Below are positions 8,649-18,056 of a stretch of DNA of 64,000 nt, in pieces. The translations under genes were made by a program, and so were the position numbers. Each line of letters opens with the position of its first letter. Within the stretch, counting starts at the first letter, position 1. The DNA lies in NCBI RefSeq assembly GCF_022919715.1, contig NZ_CP095042.1:2604001-2668000 (forward strand). The letters are read 5' to 3'. The notes beneath the pieces are model-generated. The model was given only the letters and a program-made list of their open reading frames with translations, was not told the origin of the DNA and ran no database searches. Source of the stretch: Agromyces sp. H17E-10 (GTDB lineage: Bacteria; Actinomycetota; Actinomycetes; Actinomycetales; Microbacteriaceae).

Positions 8649-10118
8649 GTGCCCTCGACCCTGCACCGCACCGGTGCCGCACTCGCACTGGCGCTCGCCG
8701 CGAGCCTCGCCGTTCCGACGGCGGCCTCGGCCGCGACCCCCGCCCCCACGCCGGCCACGACGAGCACCTCGTCGAAGGCCGTCGGCCCCGCGGCATCCGA
8801 CCGCGATCGCGGCACCGTCACGACGCCCGACGGCCGCACCTTCATCACCGACGACCAGGGTCGCGCCCTGCAGCTGCGCGGCTTCAACGCCGGCAAGTGG
8901 CAGAACGACCGGGTCACCGCCGTGGATGTCGCGGCGATGGCCGACCAGGGCTTCAACTTCCTGCGGCTGATCGTGCAGTGGGAGTACTTCGAGCCCGAGC
9001 AGGGCCACTACGACGAGGCGTACTTCGACTACGTCGAGTCGGTGCTCGACGCCGCCGACCGCGAGGGCGTGCACGTCATGCTCGACATGCACCAGGACGT
9101 GTACGGTCCGGCGTTCGGCCACGGCGGCATCCCCACGTGGGCGACCCGCACCGACGGCCTGCCCTACGAGATGGACCCGTCGAACTGGTTCAACGACTAC
9201 TTCCAGCCCGCGGTCATGCGGGCGTTCACGCACCTCTACGAGGACGCCGACCTGCGCGCCGCGCAGGAGCAGCTCTGGGTGAAGCTCGCCGACCGACTCG
9301 AGGGGCACGAGAGCCTGCTCGGCTACGACCTCTTCAACGAACCGTTCGGGGAGTTCCAGGAAGGTGAGGACCTGGCGACCGCGTCGGGCCGCATCGAGGC
9401 GACGCAGCTCAGCGACATGTACGACCGGCTGATCGGCGCGATCCGCACGGTCGACGACGACGCGTGGCTGTTCGTCGAGCCGACCGTGCTCGTCGGCTAC
9501 GGCGTGCCCACCCAGCTGCGCTCGTTCGACGACCCGCGCGCGGGCGGCCCGCGCATCGGCTACGCCCCGCACTTCTACAACACCGCCGTCGAAGAGGGCG
9601 GCGACTGGACCGGCGACGACGGCTTCGTCGAGAACTACGAGGCCGCGATCTCGGCCTACCCGGCGGCGAGCGGCATGCCGACGATCGTCGGCGAGTGGGG
9701 CGTGCCGAACTCGCGTACCCCGGGCAACGCGGCCCTCGTCGCCGCGCAGGTCGACTCGATGGAACGGTTCGCGAGCGGCTGGGCGATGTTCTACTGGTGC
9801 CGCAGCGCCTCGGGCGGCTACTGCGCGCTGGATGCCTCGGGGCAGGCCGCTCCCGGCAACGAACCGGCGTTCGGGCCCTACGCGCGGGCGATCTCGGGCC
9901 AGCCGGGTGCCGAGCACTTCGACGCGGCGACCGGGCGCTACACGCTGAGCTACACGGCGGCCGCCGGCCCGACCGAGCTCTGGGTGCCGAGCGCCGCGTA
10001 CGCGACCGCGCCGAAGGTCTCGGTCACGGGAGGAAAGGCGCACTACGACGCGAAGAAGCAGACGCTGCGCATCACGGCGAAGCCGGGCTCGGCGGTGCAG
10101 CTGACGCTGACGCGCTGA
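8649..10118 (+). CDS. Secreted glycoside hydrolase family 5, endoglycoceramidase-like
   Basis: A 489-residue secreted retaining glycosidase. The start is a GTG at 8649 with AAGGAGA upstream. The signal peptide ends near AASAATP. The TIM barrel contains VMLDMHQDVYG, the acid/base glutamate in FNEPFGEF (about residue 231) and the nucleophile glutamate in VGEWGVPNS (about residue 349). The spacing and the long insertions match endoglycosylceramidase-type GH5 enzymes, which cut the glycan from glycolipids; related enzymes act on other beta-glycosides. A small C-terminal beta domain (about residues 420-489) matches the one in these enzymes. A second, membrane-linked GH5 of the same type lies at 39687-42260. 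Substrate not proven. Confidence 0.88.
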   Translation: MPSTLHRTGAALALALAASLAVPTAASAATPAPTPATTSTSSKAVGPAASDRDRGTVTTPDGRTFITDDQGRALQLRGFNAGKWQNDRVTAVDVAAMADQGFNFLRLIVQWEYFEPEQGHYDEAYFDYVESVLDAADREGVHVMLDMHQDVYGPAFGHGGIPTWATRTDGLPYEMDPSNWFNDYFQPAVMRAFTHLYEDADLRAAQEQLWVKLADRLEGHESLLGYDLFNEPFGEFQEGEDLATASGRIEATQLSDMYDRLIGAIRTVDDDAWLFVEPTVLVGYGVPTQLRSFDDPRAGGPRIGYAPHFYNTAVEEGGDWTGDDGFVENYEAAISAYPAASGMPTIVGEWGVPNSRTPGNAALVAAQVDSMERFASGWAMFYWCRSASGGYCALDASGQAAPGNEPAFGPYARAISGQPGAEHFDAATGRYTLSYTAAAGPTELWVPSAAYATAPKVSVTGGKAHYDAKKQTLRITAKPGSAVQLTLTR

Positions 10119-10183
10119 CGCTCACCCTGGGCGCGTTGAGGCTCACCCTGACGGGTTCGCGCTGGTCGTGGACCGCCGAGTCA

Positions 10184-10237
10184 CAGGATGAGCCGGCCGG
10201 TACCCCCGCATACGGGCACGCCGGTCGGCTCATCCTG
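10184..10237 (+). terminator. Long terminator hairpin after the GH5 gene
   Basis: A 17-bp stem (10184-10200 with 10221-10237) in which the only irregular pair is a G-U on the plus strand. A small inner CCCG/CGGG hairpin lies in the loop. It separates the GH5 gene from metH. Confidence 0.75.
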
Positions 10238-10314
10238 CATTCGGTCCGGCCGCCCCGCCGAGACCTCGCGTAACGCACCGGGCGGCGCCCGGCACGCGTG
10301 ACTACACTCGCGAT

Positions 10315-13300
10315 GTGAGTGCCACCCCCAGTTCCACCGTCGGTACGGCGACCGGCGAACCGCGCTTCGAGCTCGACATCGACCCGGTGCCGCGGACCGC
10401 CCGTGCCGAGGCCCTGCTCGAGGCCCTCGCGACCCGCGTCGTCATCGCCGACGGCGCGATGGGCACGATGCTGCAGCAGCACGACCTCTCGATCGAGGTC
10501 GACTTCGAGGGGCACGAGGGCTGCAACGAGGTGCTCAACGTCACCCGCCCCGACGTGATCGGCGGCATCCACGACGCGTACCTCGCGGTCGGCATCGACG
10601 CGGTCGAGACCAACACGTTCGGCGCGAACTGGTCGAACCTCTCGGACTACGGCATCGACGAGCGCATCTTCGAGCTCGCCGAGGCAGGCGCGCGCATCGC
10701 ACGGGCGCGGGTCGAGGCATCCGAGGCCGACGACGGCCGCATGCGCTGGGTGCTGGGATCGATGGGCCCGGGCACCAAGCTGCCGAGCCTCGGCCACACG
10801 ACCTACGACCACCTCAAGCAGACGTTCGCGCTGCAGGCCGAGGGGCTGATCGCGGGTGGGGCCGACGCCTTCCTCGTCGAGACGAGCCAGGACCTGCTGC
10901 AGACCAAGGCCGCGGTCAACGCGTGCAAGCTCGCGATCGTGCGCCGCGGCATCCGGCTGCCGATCTTCGTCGAGGTGACGGTCGAGACGACGGGCACCAT
11001 GCTCATGGGCTCCGAGATCGGGGCGGCGCTCACCGCGCTCGAGCCGCTCGGCGTCGACGCGATCGGCCTGAACTGCGCCACCGGGCCGGCCGAGATGAGC
11101 GAGCACCTGCGGCACCTGTCGAAGACCTCGCGCGTGCCCGTCGCGTGCATGCCGAACGCCGGCCTGCCCGTGCTCGGCGCGAACGGCGCGCACTATCCGC
11201 TGACGCCCGCCGAGCTCGCGACCGCGCACGCCCAGTTCGTCGAGGAGTTCGGGCTCTCGCTCGTCGGCGGCTGCTGCGGCACGACGCCCGACCACCTCGC
11301 GGCGGTCGTGGAGAAGCTGCGGCCTGTCGGGGACGCGCCGGTCACGAGGCATCCCGCCCCGAACCCCGAACCCGGCGTCGCTTCGCTCTACCAGCACGTG
11401 CCGTTCCAGCAGGACGCCTCGTACCTCGCGATCGGCGAGCGCACGAACGCGAACGGGTCGAAGGCGTTCCGCGAGGCGATGCTCGAGGGCCGCTGGGACG
11501 ACTGCGTCGAGATCGCGAAGTCGCAGACCCGCGTCGGCGCGCACCTGCTCGACGTGTGCATCGACTACGTGGGGCGCGACGGCGTCGCCGACATCCGCGA
11601 GGTCGTGTCGCGCTTCGCGAGCGCGTCGACCCTGCCGCTCGTCGTCGACTCGACCGAGCCAGAGGTGATCCGCGCGGGGCTCGAGCTCATCGGCGGGCGC
11701 CCGGTCGTCAACTCCGTCAACTACGAAGACGGGGATGCCGCGACCAGCCGATTCGGTCGCATCATGCCGCTCGTGAAGGAGCACGGCACGGCCGTGGTCG
11801 CGCTCACGATCGACGAGGAGGGCCAGGCCCGCACGGCCGACGGCAAGGTCGCGATCGCGTCGCGCCTCGTCGACGAGCTCACGGGCACGTGGGGCATGCG
11901 GGTCGAGGACATCATCGTCGACGCGCTGACGTTCCCGATCGCGACCGGCCAGGAGGAGACCCGCCGCGACGCGATCGAGACGATCGAGGCGATCCGCCGC
12001 ATCACCACGAAGTACCCCGGCATCAACACGACCCTCGGCGTCTCGAACGTGTCGTTCGGGCTCAACCCGGCGGCGCGCAGCGTGCTGAACTCGGTGTTCC
12101 TGCACGAGGCCGTCGAAGCGGGACTCACGTCGGGCATCATCGACGCCGCGAAGATCGTGCCGCTCGCGTCGCTCTCGCCCGAGCAGCGCGAGGTCGCGCT
12201 CGACCTCGTCTGGGACCGCCGTGAGTTCGACGCCGACGGGAACGTGACCTACGACCCGCTTGCGCGGATGCTCGACCTGTTCGCGGGGGTCGACACGTCG
12301 GCGCTGCGCGACCAGCGCGCGGCAGAGCTCGCCGCGCTGCCCGTCGGCGAACGCCTCGAACGCCGCATCATCGACGGCGAGGGCAAAGGCCTCGAGGCCG
12401 ACCTCGACCTCGCGCGCTCAGAGGGCATGACGGCGCTCGGCATCATCAACGACCACCTGCTCGAGGGCATGAAGGTCGTCGGCGAGCGGTTCGGCGCCGG
12501 CGAGATGCAGCTGCCGTTCGTGCTGCAGTCGGCCGAGGTCATGAAGAACGCGGTCGCGCTGCTCGAACCGCACATGGAGAAGTCCGACTCGTCGGGCAAG
12601 GGCCGCATCGTGCTCGCGACGGTCCGCGGCGACGTGCACGACATCGGCAAGAACCTCGTCGACATCATCCTCACGAACAACGGCTACGAGGTGATCAACC
12701 TCGGCATCAAGCAGCCGATCGCCGACATCATCAAGGCCGCCGAAGAGCACGACGCCGACGTGATCGGCATGTCGGGCCTGCTCGTGAAGTCGACCGTCGT
12801 GATGAAGGAGAACCTGCTCGAGCTGAACTCGCGCGGGCTCGCGAAGCGCTGGCCGGTCATCCTCGGCGGCGCGGCGCTCACCCGCACGTACGTCGAGGAC
12901 GACCTCGACGGGATCTTCGACGGCCAGGTGCGCTACGCCCGCGACGCCTTCGAGGGGCTCGCCCTCATGGAGCCGCTCGTGAAGATCGCCCGCGGCGCCG
13001 ACCCCGACGAGGTCGGGCTGCCGCCGCTCAAGAAGCGCATCCACGCGGCCGGTTCGCGCCTCACGCTGACCGAGCCCGACGCGATGCCGGCGCGGTCGGA
13101 TGTCGCGACCGACAATCCCGTGCCTGCGCCGCCGTTCTGGGGCACTCGCATCGTGCGGGGCATCGCGCTCGCCGACTATGCGGCCTACCTCGACGAGCGG
13201 GCGACGTTCATGGGGCAGTGGGGCCTCAAGCCCGGACGCGGTGAAGACGGCGCGACCTACGAAGAGCTGGTCGAGCGCGAGGGTCGGCCGCGCCTGCGGT

Positions 13301-13980
13301 ACTGGCTCGACCGCATCCTCTCCGAGGGGTTGTTGGATGCCTCGGTGGCGTACGGCTTCTTCCCCGTGGTGTCGGAGGATGACGACGTCGTCGTGCTGCA
13401 CCATGGCGACGACCCGGCCGGCGTGCTCGGCGTGCCCGGGCTGCTCGCGCCCGACGGCGGTTCTGGCGGCACCATCGGCGCCGACCGCCTGCGCTTCCAC
13501 TTCCCGCGGCAGCGTCGCGACCGGCACCTGTGCCTCGCCGACTTCGTGCGGTCGCGCGAGTCGGGGCAGGTCGACGTGCTGCCCGTGCAGCTCGTGACCG
13601 CCGGCGCGAAGATCGACGACTTCACCGCGAAGCTCTTCGCCGAGAACAAGTACCGCGACTACTACGAGGTCAACGGCCTCGTGATGCAGCTGACCGAGGC
13701 GCTCGCCGAGTTCTGGCACGCGCGCATCCGATCGGAGCTCGGCTTCGCCGGCGAGGACCCGACCGACACGGCCGGCCTCTTCAAGCTCGAGTACCGCGGA
13801 GCGCGGTTCTCGCTCGGCTACCCGGCGTGCCCCGAGATGGAGGATCGCCGCAAGGTGGTCGAACTGCTGCGCCCCGAGCGCATGGGCGTCGAGCTCAGCG
13901 AGGAGCTGCAGCTGCACCCCGAGCAGTCGACCGACGCGTTCGTCTTCCACCACCCCGAGGCGAAGTACTTCTCCGTCTGA
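10315..13980 (+). CDS. metH: Cobalamin-dependent methionine synthase
   Basis: A 1221-residue cytosolic enzyme that moves a methyl group from methyltetrahydrofolate through cobalamin to homocysteine. Modules in order: homocysteine-binding barrel with zinc ligands (Cys about 254 in NCATGP; Cys-Cys about 320-321 in GGCCGTTPDH); folate (pterin) barrel beginning IGERTNANGSKAF; cap helices; B12 Rossmann domain with DVHDIGKN (lower axial His about 775) and GMSGLLVKSTVVM; and the SAM-reactivation domain. The length and order are complete. The GTG start at 10315 follows TACACT (10303-10308) by six bases, suggesting a leaderless mRNA, which leaves no room for a cobalamin riboswitch. The ECF transporter on the opposite strand downstream may supply a vitamin. 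Confidence 0.97.
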   Translation: MSATPSSTVGTATGEPRFELDIDPVPRTARAEALLEALATRVVIADGAMGTMLQQHDLSIEVDFEGHEGCNEVLNVTRPDVIGGIHDAYLAVGIDAVETNTFGANWSNLSDYGIDERIFELAEAGARIARARVEASEADDGRMRWVLGSMGPGTKLPSLGHTTYDHLKQTFALQAEGLIAGGADAFLVETSQDLLQTKAAVNACKLAIVRRGIRLPIFVEVTVETTGTMLMGSEIGAALTALEPLGVDAIGLNCATGPAEMSEHLRHLSKTSRVPVACMPNAGLPVLGANGAHYPLTPAELATAHAQFVEEFGLSLVGGCCGTTPDHLAAVVEKLRPVGDAPVTRHPAPNPEPGVASLYQHVPFQQDASYLAIGERTNANGSKAFREAMLEGRWDDCVEIAKSQTRVGAHLLDVCIDYVGRDGVADIREVVSRFASASTLPLVVDSTEPEVIRAGLELIGGRPVVNSVNYEDGDAATSRFGRIMPLVKEHGTAVVALTIDEEGQARTADGKVAIASRLVDELTGTWGMRVEDIIVDALTFPIATGQEETRRDAIETIEAIRRITTKYPGINTTLGVSNVSFGLNPAARSVLNSVFLHEAVEAGLTSGIIDAAKIVPLASLSPEQREVALDLVWDRREFDADGNVTYDPLARMLDLFAGVDTSALRDQRAAELAALPVGERLERRIIDGEGKGLEADLDLARSEGMTALGIINDHLLEGMKVVGERFGAGEMQLPFVLQSAEVMKNAVALLEPHMEKSDSSGKGRIVLATVRGDVHDIGKNLVDIILTNNGYEVINLGIKQPIADIIKAAEEHDADVIGMSGLLVKSTVVMKENLLELNSRGLAKRWPVILGGAALTRTYVEDDLDGIFDGQVRYARDAFEGLALMEPLVKIARGADPDEVGLPPLKKRIHAAGSRLTLTEPDAMPARSDVATDNPVPAPPFWGTRIVRGIALADYAAYLDERATFMGQWGLKPGRGEDGATYEELVEREGRPRLRYWLDRILSEGLLDASVAYGFFPVVSEDDDVVVLHHGDDPAGVLGVPGLLAPDGGSGGTIGADRLRFHFPRQRRDRHLCLADFVRSRESGQVDVLPVQLVTAGAKIDDFTAKLFAENKYRDYYEVNGLVMQLTEALAEFWHARIRSELGFAGEDPTDTAGLFKLEYRGARFSLGYPACPEMEDRRKVVELLRPERMGVELSEELQLHPEQSTDAFVFHHPEAKYFSV

Positions 13981-14004
13981 CCGCATTCCGCTGGTCGGGA
14001 GACA

Positions 14005-14162
14005 CCGGTGGTCGAGTAGCGACGCAGGAGCGTATCGAGACCCTCGGCGAGCCGCTCTCGGGGGCGGGTCACCCGGTCTCGATACGCGTGCTCCTTCGTC
14101 GCGCGCTACTCGACCGCCGGTGGTTACGCGTGCTCCTGCGTCGCGCGCTACTCGACCGCCGG
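14005..14162. repeat. Cluster of three dispersed palindromic repeats (family A)
   Basis: Copy one (14005-14045) reads GGTCGAGTAG...CGTATCGAGACC. Copy two (14073-14120) is its inverse, and copy three (14121-14162) is a truncated inverse. Copies one and two face each other and could form a long stem downstream of metH and of the convergent ECF S gene. The last copy overlaps the 3' end of that S gene and supplies its TAG stop. Confidence 0.85.
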
Positions 14163-14981
14163 AGCGGCCGGAGTCAACCGCACCCGCCGCAGTGCAGCGA
14201 GCGCGGCCGGCCCGAACGCCGCGAGGCCCACGACGGTCGTGACGGCGCGCAGCGTGTCCCACGTGAGGGTCGATGTCGTGAGCGAGTACAGCCAGAACGA
14301 CGCGAGGTTCTGCGCGAGCGGCGCTCCCGATTCGTACGAGATGCCGGTGCCGCCGCCGACCGCGAACGGCCAGAACCACAGGTTCATGATGAGCCCGAAC
14401 GCGTACGACGCGGCGACCCCGTAGACCGACAACAGCACGACCTCGCTGAGCCGGCTGCCGCGCCCCCATCTCCGCGGCAGCATCCCGGCCCCCGCACCCA
14501 CCCAGGCGCACGCGAACATCTGGAACGGCGTCCACGGCCCGAACCCGCCCGTCATCGTCGACGACAGGGCGATCGCGAGCACGCCGAGCAGGAAGCCGAA
14601 CCGCGCACCGAACACCCGCCCCGCGAGGATGAGGATGACGAACACCGCCTCGACCCCGCCGACCCCCGTGCCGACGACGCGCACCGCCGCCGCGACCGCG
14701 GTGAGCGTCCCGAGCAGCGCGAGCGTCTTCGCCGAGCGGAATCCGCCGTCGACCGCGAGCACCGCGACGATCGCGATGAGGGGCGCGAGCGCGAGCGCCG
14801 CCCAGGGGGCTGCGGCCTGCGCGTCCGACGGCAGTGCGGGTGCGATGAGCGGCCACGCGAACGCCGCGGCCGCGACGAGGCTGCCGCCGGCGAGCAGCAG
14901 CGTCGACCACGACGGCAGGCGACGCCGGCGCCCTGACGCCGGGGCGACCGGGGGAGTGGGCGGAGCCGTGAGCGCGCTCAT
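14148..14981 (-). CDS. ECF transporter S component (vitamin-type substrate-binding membrane protein)
   Basis: A 277-residue membrane protein with a short Pro-rich N-terminus and about eight hydrophobic segments. The region from VRVVGTGVGGVEAVF to TGGFGPWTPFQMFA is typical of S components in energy-coupling factor transporters, which bind a vitamin in the membrane. Its ATG overlaps the stop of the T-A-A fusion gene (ATGA), so the two are translationally coupled. The substrate is not readable from the sequence. Cobalamin is a reasonable guess because a B12-dependent metH lies convergently next door. The last codons (Val-Glu-TAG) come from a family A repeat, so the natural C-terminus was probably replaced. 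Confidence 0.8.
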   Translation of the reverse strand: MSALTAPPTPPVAPASGRRRRLPSWSTLLLAGGSLVAAAAFAWPLIAPALPSDAQAAAPWAALALAPLIAIVAVLAVDGGFRSAKTLALLGTLTAVAAAVRVVGTGVGGVEAVFVILILAGRVFGARFGFLLGVLAIALSSTMTGGFGPWTPFQMFACAWVGAGAGMLPRRWGRGSRLSEVVLLSVYGVAASYAFGLIMNLWFWPFAVGGGTGISYESGAPLAQNLASFWLYSLTTSTLTWDTLRAVTTVVGLAAFGPAALAALRRVRLTPAAPAVE

Positions 14982-17200
14982 GCGGCACCTCCCGCCGGGG
15001 TCGGCGCGTCGGTACGTTCTACACGCGACTCGGCCAGCCGGCCGTCGACCATCGTGAGCTCGCGGTCGGCGACGTCCGCGGCGAAGCCGCGATCGTGGGT
15101 CGCGACGACGACCGTGCGTCCCCGGTCGGCGATGAGGCGCAGGGATCGCGCGAGGGCGGCCTGCGCCTGCGGGTCGAGTCCCCGGGTCGGTTCGTCGACG
15201 AGCAGCACGGATGCCTCGCCCGCGGCCTGCACCGCGATCACGAGCAGCCGCCGCTGTCCGGCCGACAGGTCGCGCGGATGCCGCCCGGCGAGTTGGTCGA
15301 TCGCTGGTTGAGGAGCGCCCGACGAAGTCGGACGCGTCTCGAAACCGCGCGTCGGGCGCGGGTGTTCGTGAGGTGTCGACTCACTCGCTCCACCTCGACC
15401 GACGGTGGCCCCGAGCAACTCCGTGAACAGCGCCCACGTCGTGCCGCGCGGACGTCGCCCGGTGCGATCGGCGCGGCGGCACTCGGCCTCGACGGTGTCG
15501 GTGAACAGCAGGTCGTCGGAGCGATCTGGCACGAGGGCCACCGAGCGAGGCGTCGATCGGTCGCGGCGTCGGCCCGGGGCATCCTCGTCGGCGGTGCGGA
15601 CCGTGCCGGCGTCGCCGCCGAGCGCGATCGCGGTGAGCAGGCTCGACTTGCCGGCGCCGTTGGGTCCGCCGATCGCGACGATCTCGCCGGGCGCGGCCGA
15701 GAACGACACGTCGTCGACCGCGACCCGGTCGCCGTGCCGCACCGTAATGCCGTCGACCCGAAGCCCCCCGCCTTGCCGGTCGAGGAGCGACGAATCTCCC
15801 TCCCGGTGGTCGAGGAGCGACGAAGGAGCGTATCGAGACCCTCGTACGTCGACTCCGGTGGTCGAGGAGCGACGAAGGACCGTATCGAGACCCTCGCGTG
15901 TGTGGTCTCGATACGGCGCGGGCGCGCCTACTCGACCGACGGAGCCGGCCGTACCCTCCACGAGCACGCCGTCGGCGATCTCGAGCCACCGGTCGGCGAC
16001 CGCTGCGAACGCATCGGCGCGATGCTCGGCGACGAGCACGCAGACGCCGGCCTCGTGCGCGATGCGTCCGAGGAGCGCGGTGATGCGCGCCCGGGCCTCG
16101 GGGTCGAGGTCGGCCAGTGGTTCGTCGACGAGCAGCAGCACGGGCTGCTCGACGATCGCCGCCCCGATCGCGACCAGCGCGCCCTCGCCGGCCGACAGCG
16201 TGCGCAGGTCGCGGCCGACGAGGTGCTCGGCGCCGATGCGGGCGAGCACCTCGGCCACGCGGGACGCGACGATCACGGGCGCGACGCCGCGCACCGTGAG
16301 CGCGAAGCCGATCTCGTCGTCGACGGTCTCGCTCGTGAAGCCGAGTCGAGGATCCTGGGCGACCACACCGACGAACCCGGCGGTGTCGCGCGCGGCGACC
16401 GTGAGTCGATCGACCCCGCCCACGGTGATCGAGCCGCTCGCGCGTCCGCCGTCGACGTGTGTGTGCACGCCGCTCAGCGTGTCGAGCAGGGTCGATTTGC
16501 CCGAGCCGGTCGGGCCGGCGAGCACCGTGAGGGTGCCGGGCTCGAGTCGGAGTTCGGGCACCGAGAGCGACCAGTCGGTGGCCTGCGCACCCTGGGCAGC
16601 GGCATCCCGCCCGCCGCCGTCAGCGCCGTGGGTCAGCACCGCACCGCGCACCTCGACGGGCCGCGCGCAGTCGCCCTCGACCCGGTGGGATGCGGCGAAC
16701 CCGCGCACCTCCATGGCCGCGGCGATCGCGATCGAGCGTTCGATGGTGTGCTCGAGGATGGGCACGACGAGCGCGCCCGCGCCACGTTCGCCGCGAAGTC
16801 GACGGGCGATCCGCACCCGGCGCACGGCGTCGGCGAGGGCCGGGAACGTCGACCATGCGATCACGAGCGCCCGGGCCGAGCCCGCGAGCGGCCCGCCACG
16901 GGCGGCCCGTGCGAACACCCGCGACACATCGATGCACGCGTTGACGACGCCGAACGCGAGGATGACGATCGCGATCGGCAGTGCGCTCTCGACCGCGGCG
17001 ACGAGTCCGCCGGTCGTGATCGGCCCGAACATCGCCACATGCTCGAACGGCGCGGGCAGCCGCACGACCGGCAGGTCGACGAGCACGACCCCCGATCCGC
17101 CCGCGCCGGCGAACAGCACCCGGTACACGACGCGGGTCGCGACGAACACCGCCGCGAGCACGATCGCGAGGCGGAGCGGAGCGGGTCGGAACCGGAACAT
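14978..17200 (-). CDS. ECF transporter T-A-A fusion (EcfT plus two ATPase domains)
   Basis: A 740-residue protein. Residues about 1-190 form an EcfT-like membrane domain. The first ATPase domain has Walker A GPTGSGKS (about residue 230), signature LSAGEGALVAIG and Walker B LLLVDEPLADLD. The second has Walker A GPNGAGKSS (about residue 510), signature LSAGQRRLLVIA and Walker B VLLVDEPTRGLD. It powers vitamin uptake with the S component encoded just downstream. The linker between the two ATPases is made of translated family A repeats (15776-15942), and a family B repeat (15306-15346) is translated inside ATPase 2 between Walker A and the signature. The ATG ending at 17200 has TATCCT (17208-17213) seven bases upstream: probably leaderless. 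Confidence 0.85.
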   Translation of the reverse strand: MFRFRPAPLRLAIVLAAVFVATRVVYRVLFAGAGGSGVVLVDLPVVRLPAPFEHVAMFGPITTGGLVAAVESALPIAIVILAFGVVNACIDVSRVFARAARGGPLAGSARALVIAWSTFPALADAVRRVRIARRLRGERGAGALVVPILEHTIERSIAIAAAMEVRGFAASHRVEGDCARPVEVRGAVLTHGADGGGRDAAAQGAQATDWSLSVPELRLEPGTLTVLAGPTGSGKSTLLDTLSGVHTHVDGGRASGSITVGGVDRLTVAARDTAGFVGVVAQDPRLGFTSETVDDEIGFALTVRGVAPVIVASRVAEVLARIGAEHLVGRDLRTLSAGEGALVAIGAAIVEQPVLLLVDEPLADLDPEARARITALLGRIAHEAGVCVLVAEHRADAFAAVADRWLEIADGVLVEGTAGSVGRVGAPAPYRDHTREGLDTVLRRSSTTGVDVRGSRYAPSSLLDHREGDSSLLDRQGGGLRVDGITVRHGDRVAVDDVSFSAAPGEIVAIGGPNGAGKSSLLTAIALGGDAGTVRTADEDAPGRRRDRSTPRSVALVPDRSDDLLFTDTVEAECRRADRTGRRPRGTTWALFTELLGATVGRGGASESTPHEHPRPTRGFETRPTSSGAPQPAIDQLAGRHPRDLSAGQRRLLVIAVQAAGEASVLLVDEPTRGLDPQAQAALARSLRLIADRGRTVVVATHDRGFAADVADRELTMVDGRLAESRVERTDAPTPAGGAA
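15306..15346. repeat. Dispersed repeat, family B, inside a coding region
   Basis: GGTTGAGGAGCG...CGTCTCGAAACC. It is read through in frame on the minus strand as part of the second ATPase domain of the ECF fusion protein. Confidence 0.8.
15776..15942. repeat. Array of family A repeats inside a coding region
   Basis: A partial copy (15776-15795), two full direct copies (15803-15844 and 15855-15896) and one inverse copy (15904-15942). All lie within the inter-ATPase linker of the ECF fusion gene and keep its frame open. The two direct copies differ at only a few positions, suggesting recent duplication. Confidence 0.85.
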
Positions 17201-17222
17201 CGGGGTCAGGATACGGGTGGGT

Positions 17223-17259
17223 GGGTTGAGGAGCGAGCGCAGCGAGCGTCTCGAAACCC
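17223..17259. repeat. Dispersed repeat, family B
   Basis: GGGTTGAGGAGCGAGCG...CGTCTCGAAACCC in the 61-bp gap between the lipoprotein gene and the ECF fusion gene. It can fold as an imperfect hairpin. Confidence 0.75.
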
Positions 17260-17261
17260 GA

Positions 17262-17825
17262 CTATTCCGCCGGCGAGGCCGGCGCGTCGTTGAGCGTGAA
17301 GAGCAGTTCGACCGCGTCGCCGGGCTGCAGTTCGAGGGTCGGCAGGCCCTCCTGCGCGTAGGCCCACTCGCCGCCCGCGGTGCGCTGCCAGAGCGCCCAG
17401 TACGCGAACGCGGCGGGCATCGACGCGCAGGTCTCGTGGTACTCGGTGCCGTCGGCCGCGGTGATGAGGGTCGACTCGGCGGGCTCGCCGTTGACGCGGC
17501 AGACGACCTGGTCGCCCCACTCGTCGGTGCCCTCGGTCGTGACGCCGGCCTCGTCGAGCGCGTCGGCCGCGAGGATCGGCCCGTCGGTGTCGACGCACGC
17601 CGCGAGGTCGATGGGCTCGGGCACCTCGAGGTCGCCCGAGTCGACGATGACGGCCACACCGGCGCACTCGTCGAGCACGGTGGCGGCGTCGGCGGTGGCC
17701 TCGGCGGTCGCGGCCGCGGTGGGCTCGGCCGACTCGCCCTGCGATCCGGAGGGCGACGCCGAACACGCGGCGAGGGCGAGCACGAGCAGGGGCAGGGCCG
17801 CGAGCACGGGCCGAAGTCGAGTCAT
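17262..17825 (-). CDS. Secreted lipoprotein next to the ECF transporter
   Basis: A 187-residue lipoprotein. The signal sequence ends in a lipobox (LALAAC), followed by a Ser/Ala/Thr-rich spacer (about residues 22-50). The C-terminal half has AYWALWQRTAGGEWAYAQEG. This resembles the YW...W...A..G pattern of small secreted proteins that accompany ECF transporters in actinobacteria (SCO2322-like); that similarity is from memory and not proven. The start at 17825 gives a canonical signal peptide, and TACGCT (17832-17837) ends six bases upstream, so the mRNA is probably leaderless. It is the first gene of the minus-strand run lipoprotein, T-A-A fusion, S component, and may capture the transported ligand or a carrier outside the cell. 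Confidence 0.7.
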   Translation of the reverse strand: MTRLRPVLAALPLLVLALAACSASPSGSQGESAEPTAAATAEATADAATVLDECAGVAVIVDSGDLEVPEPIDLAACVDTDGPILAADALDEAGVTTEGTDEWGDQVVCRVNGEPAESTLITAADGTEYHETCASMPAAFAYWALWQRTAGGEWAYAQEGLPTLELQPGDAVELLFTLNDAPASPAE

Positions 17826-18056
17826 CCTTCGAGCGTAGGCGGACGTTGCGCGCTGTGACGCCGCATGACCGCCGACCGCATCGGCACAGACCCTTCCCAC
17901 CCGGGAGCGCCGGCTCTGGTGCGCCAGGCGCACCAGAGCCGTAGTTGCCGGGAAGAAGAACTCATCTGCCGCGATCTGTCGATATCGGTGCGCCCCGTTC
18001 GACGTCCAGAATGAAGGCGGATGCTCCGCCGCTCACTCATCCCGGAAGGAACGACC

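Noticed and set aside
10238..10314. Cobalamin or SAM riboswitch before metH
   Set aside because: Only 77 bases separate the terminator from the GTG, no B12 box is visible, and TACACT six bases before the start points to a leaderless mRNA.
14005..14162. Insertion sequence ends (terminal inverted repeats)
   Set aside because: No transposase lies between or near the repeats; the pattern fits dispersed palindromes, not an IS.
15776..15942. CRISPR array
   Set aside because: Repeats are palindromic, few, unequal in spacing and in both orientations, have no unique spacers, and no cas genes are near.
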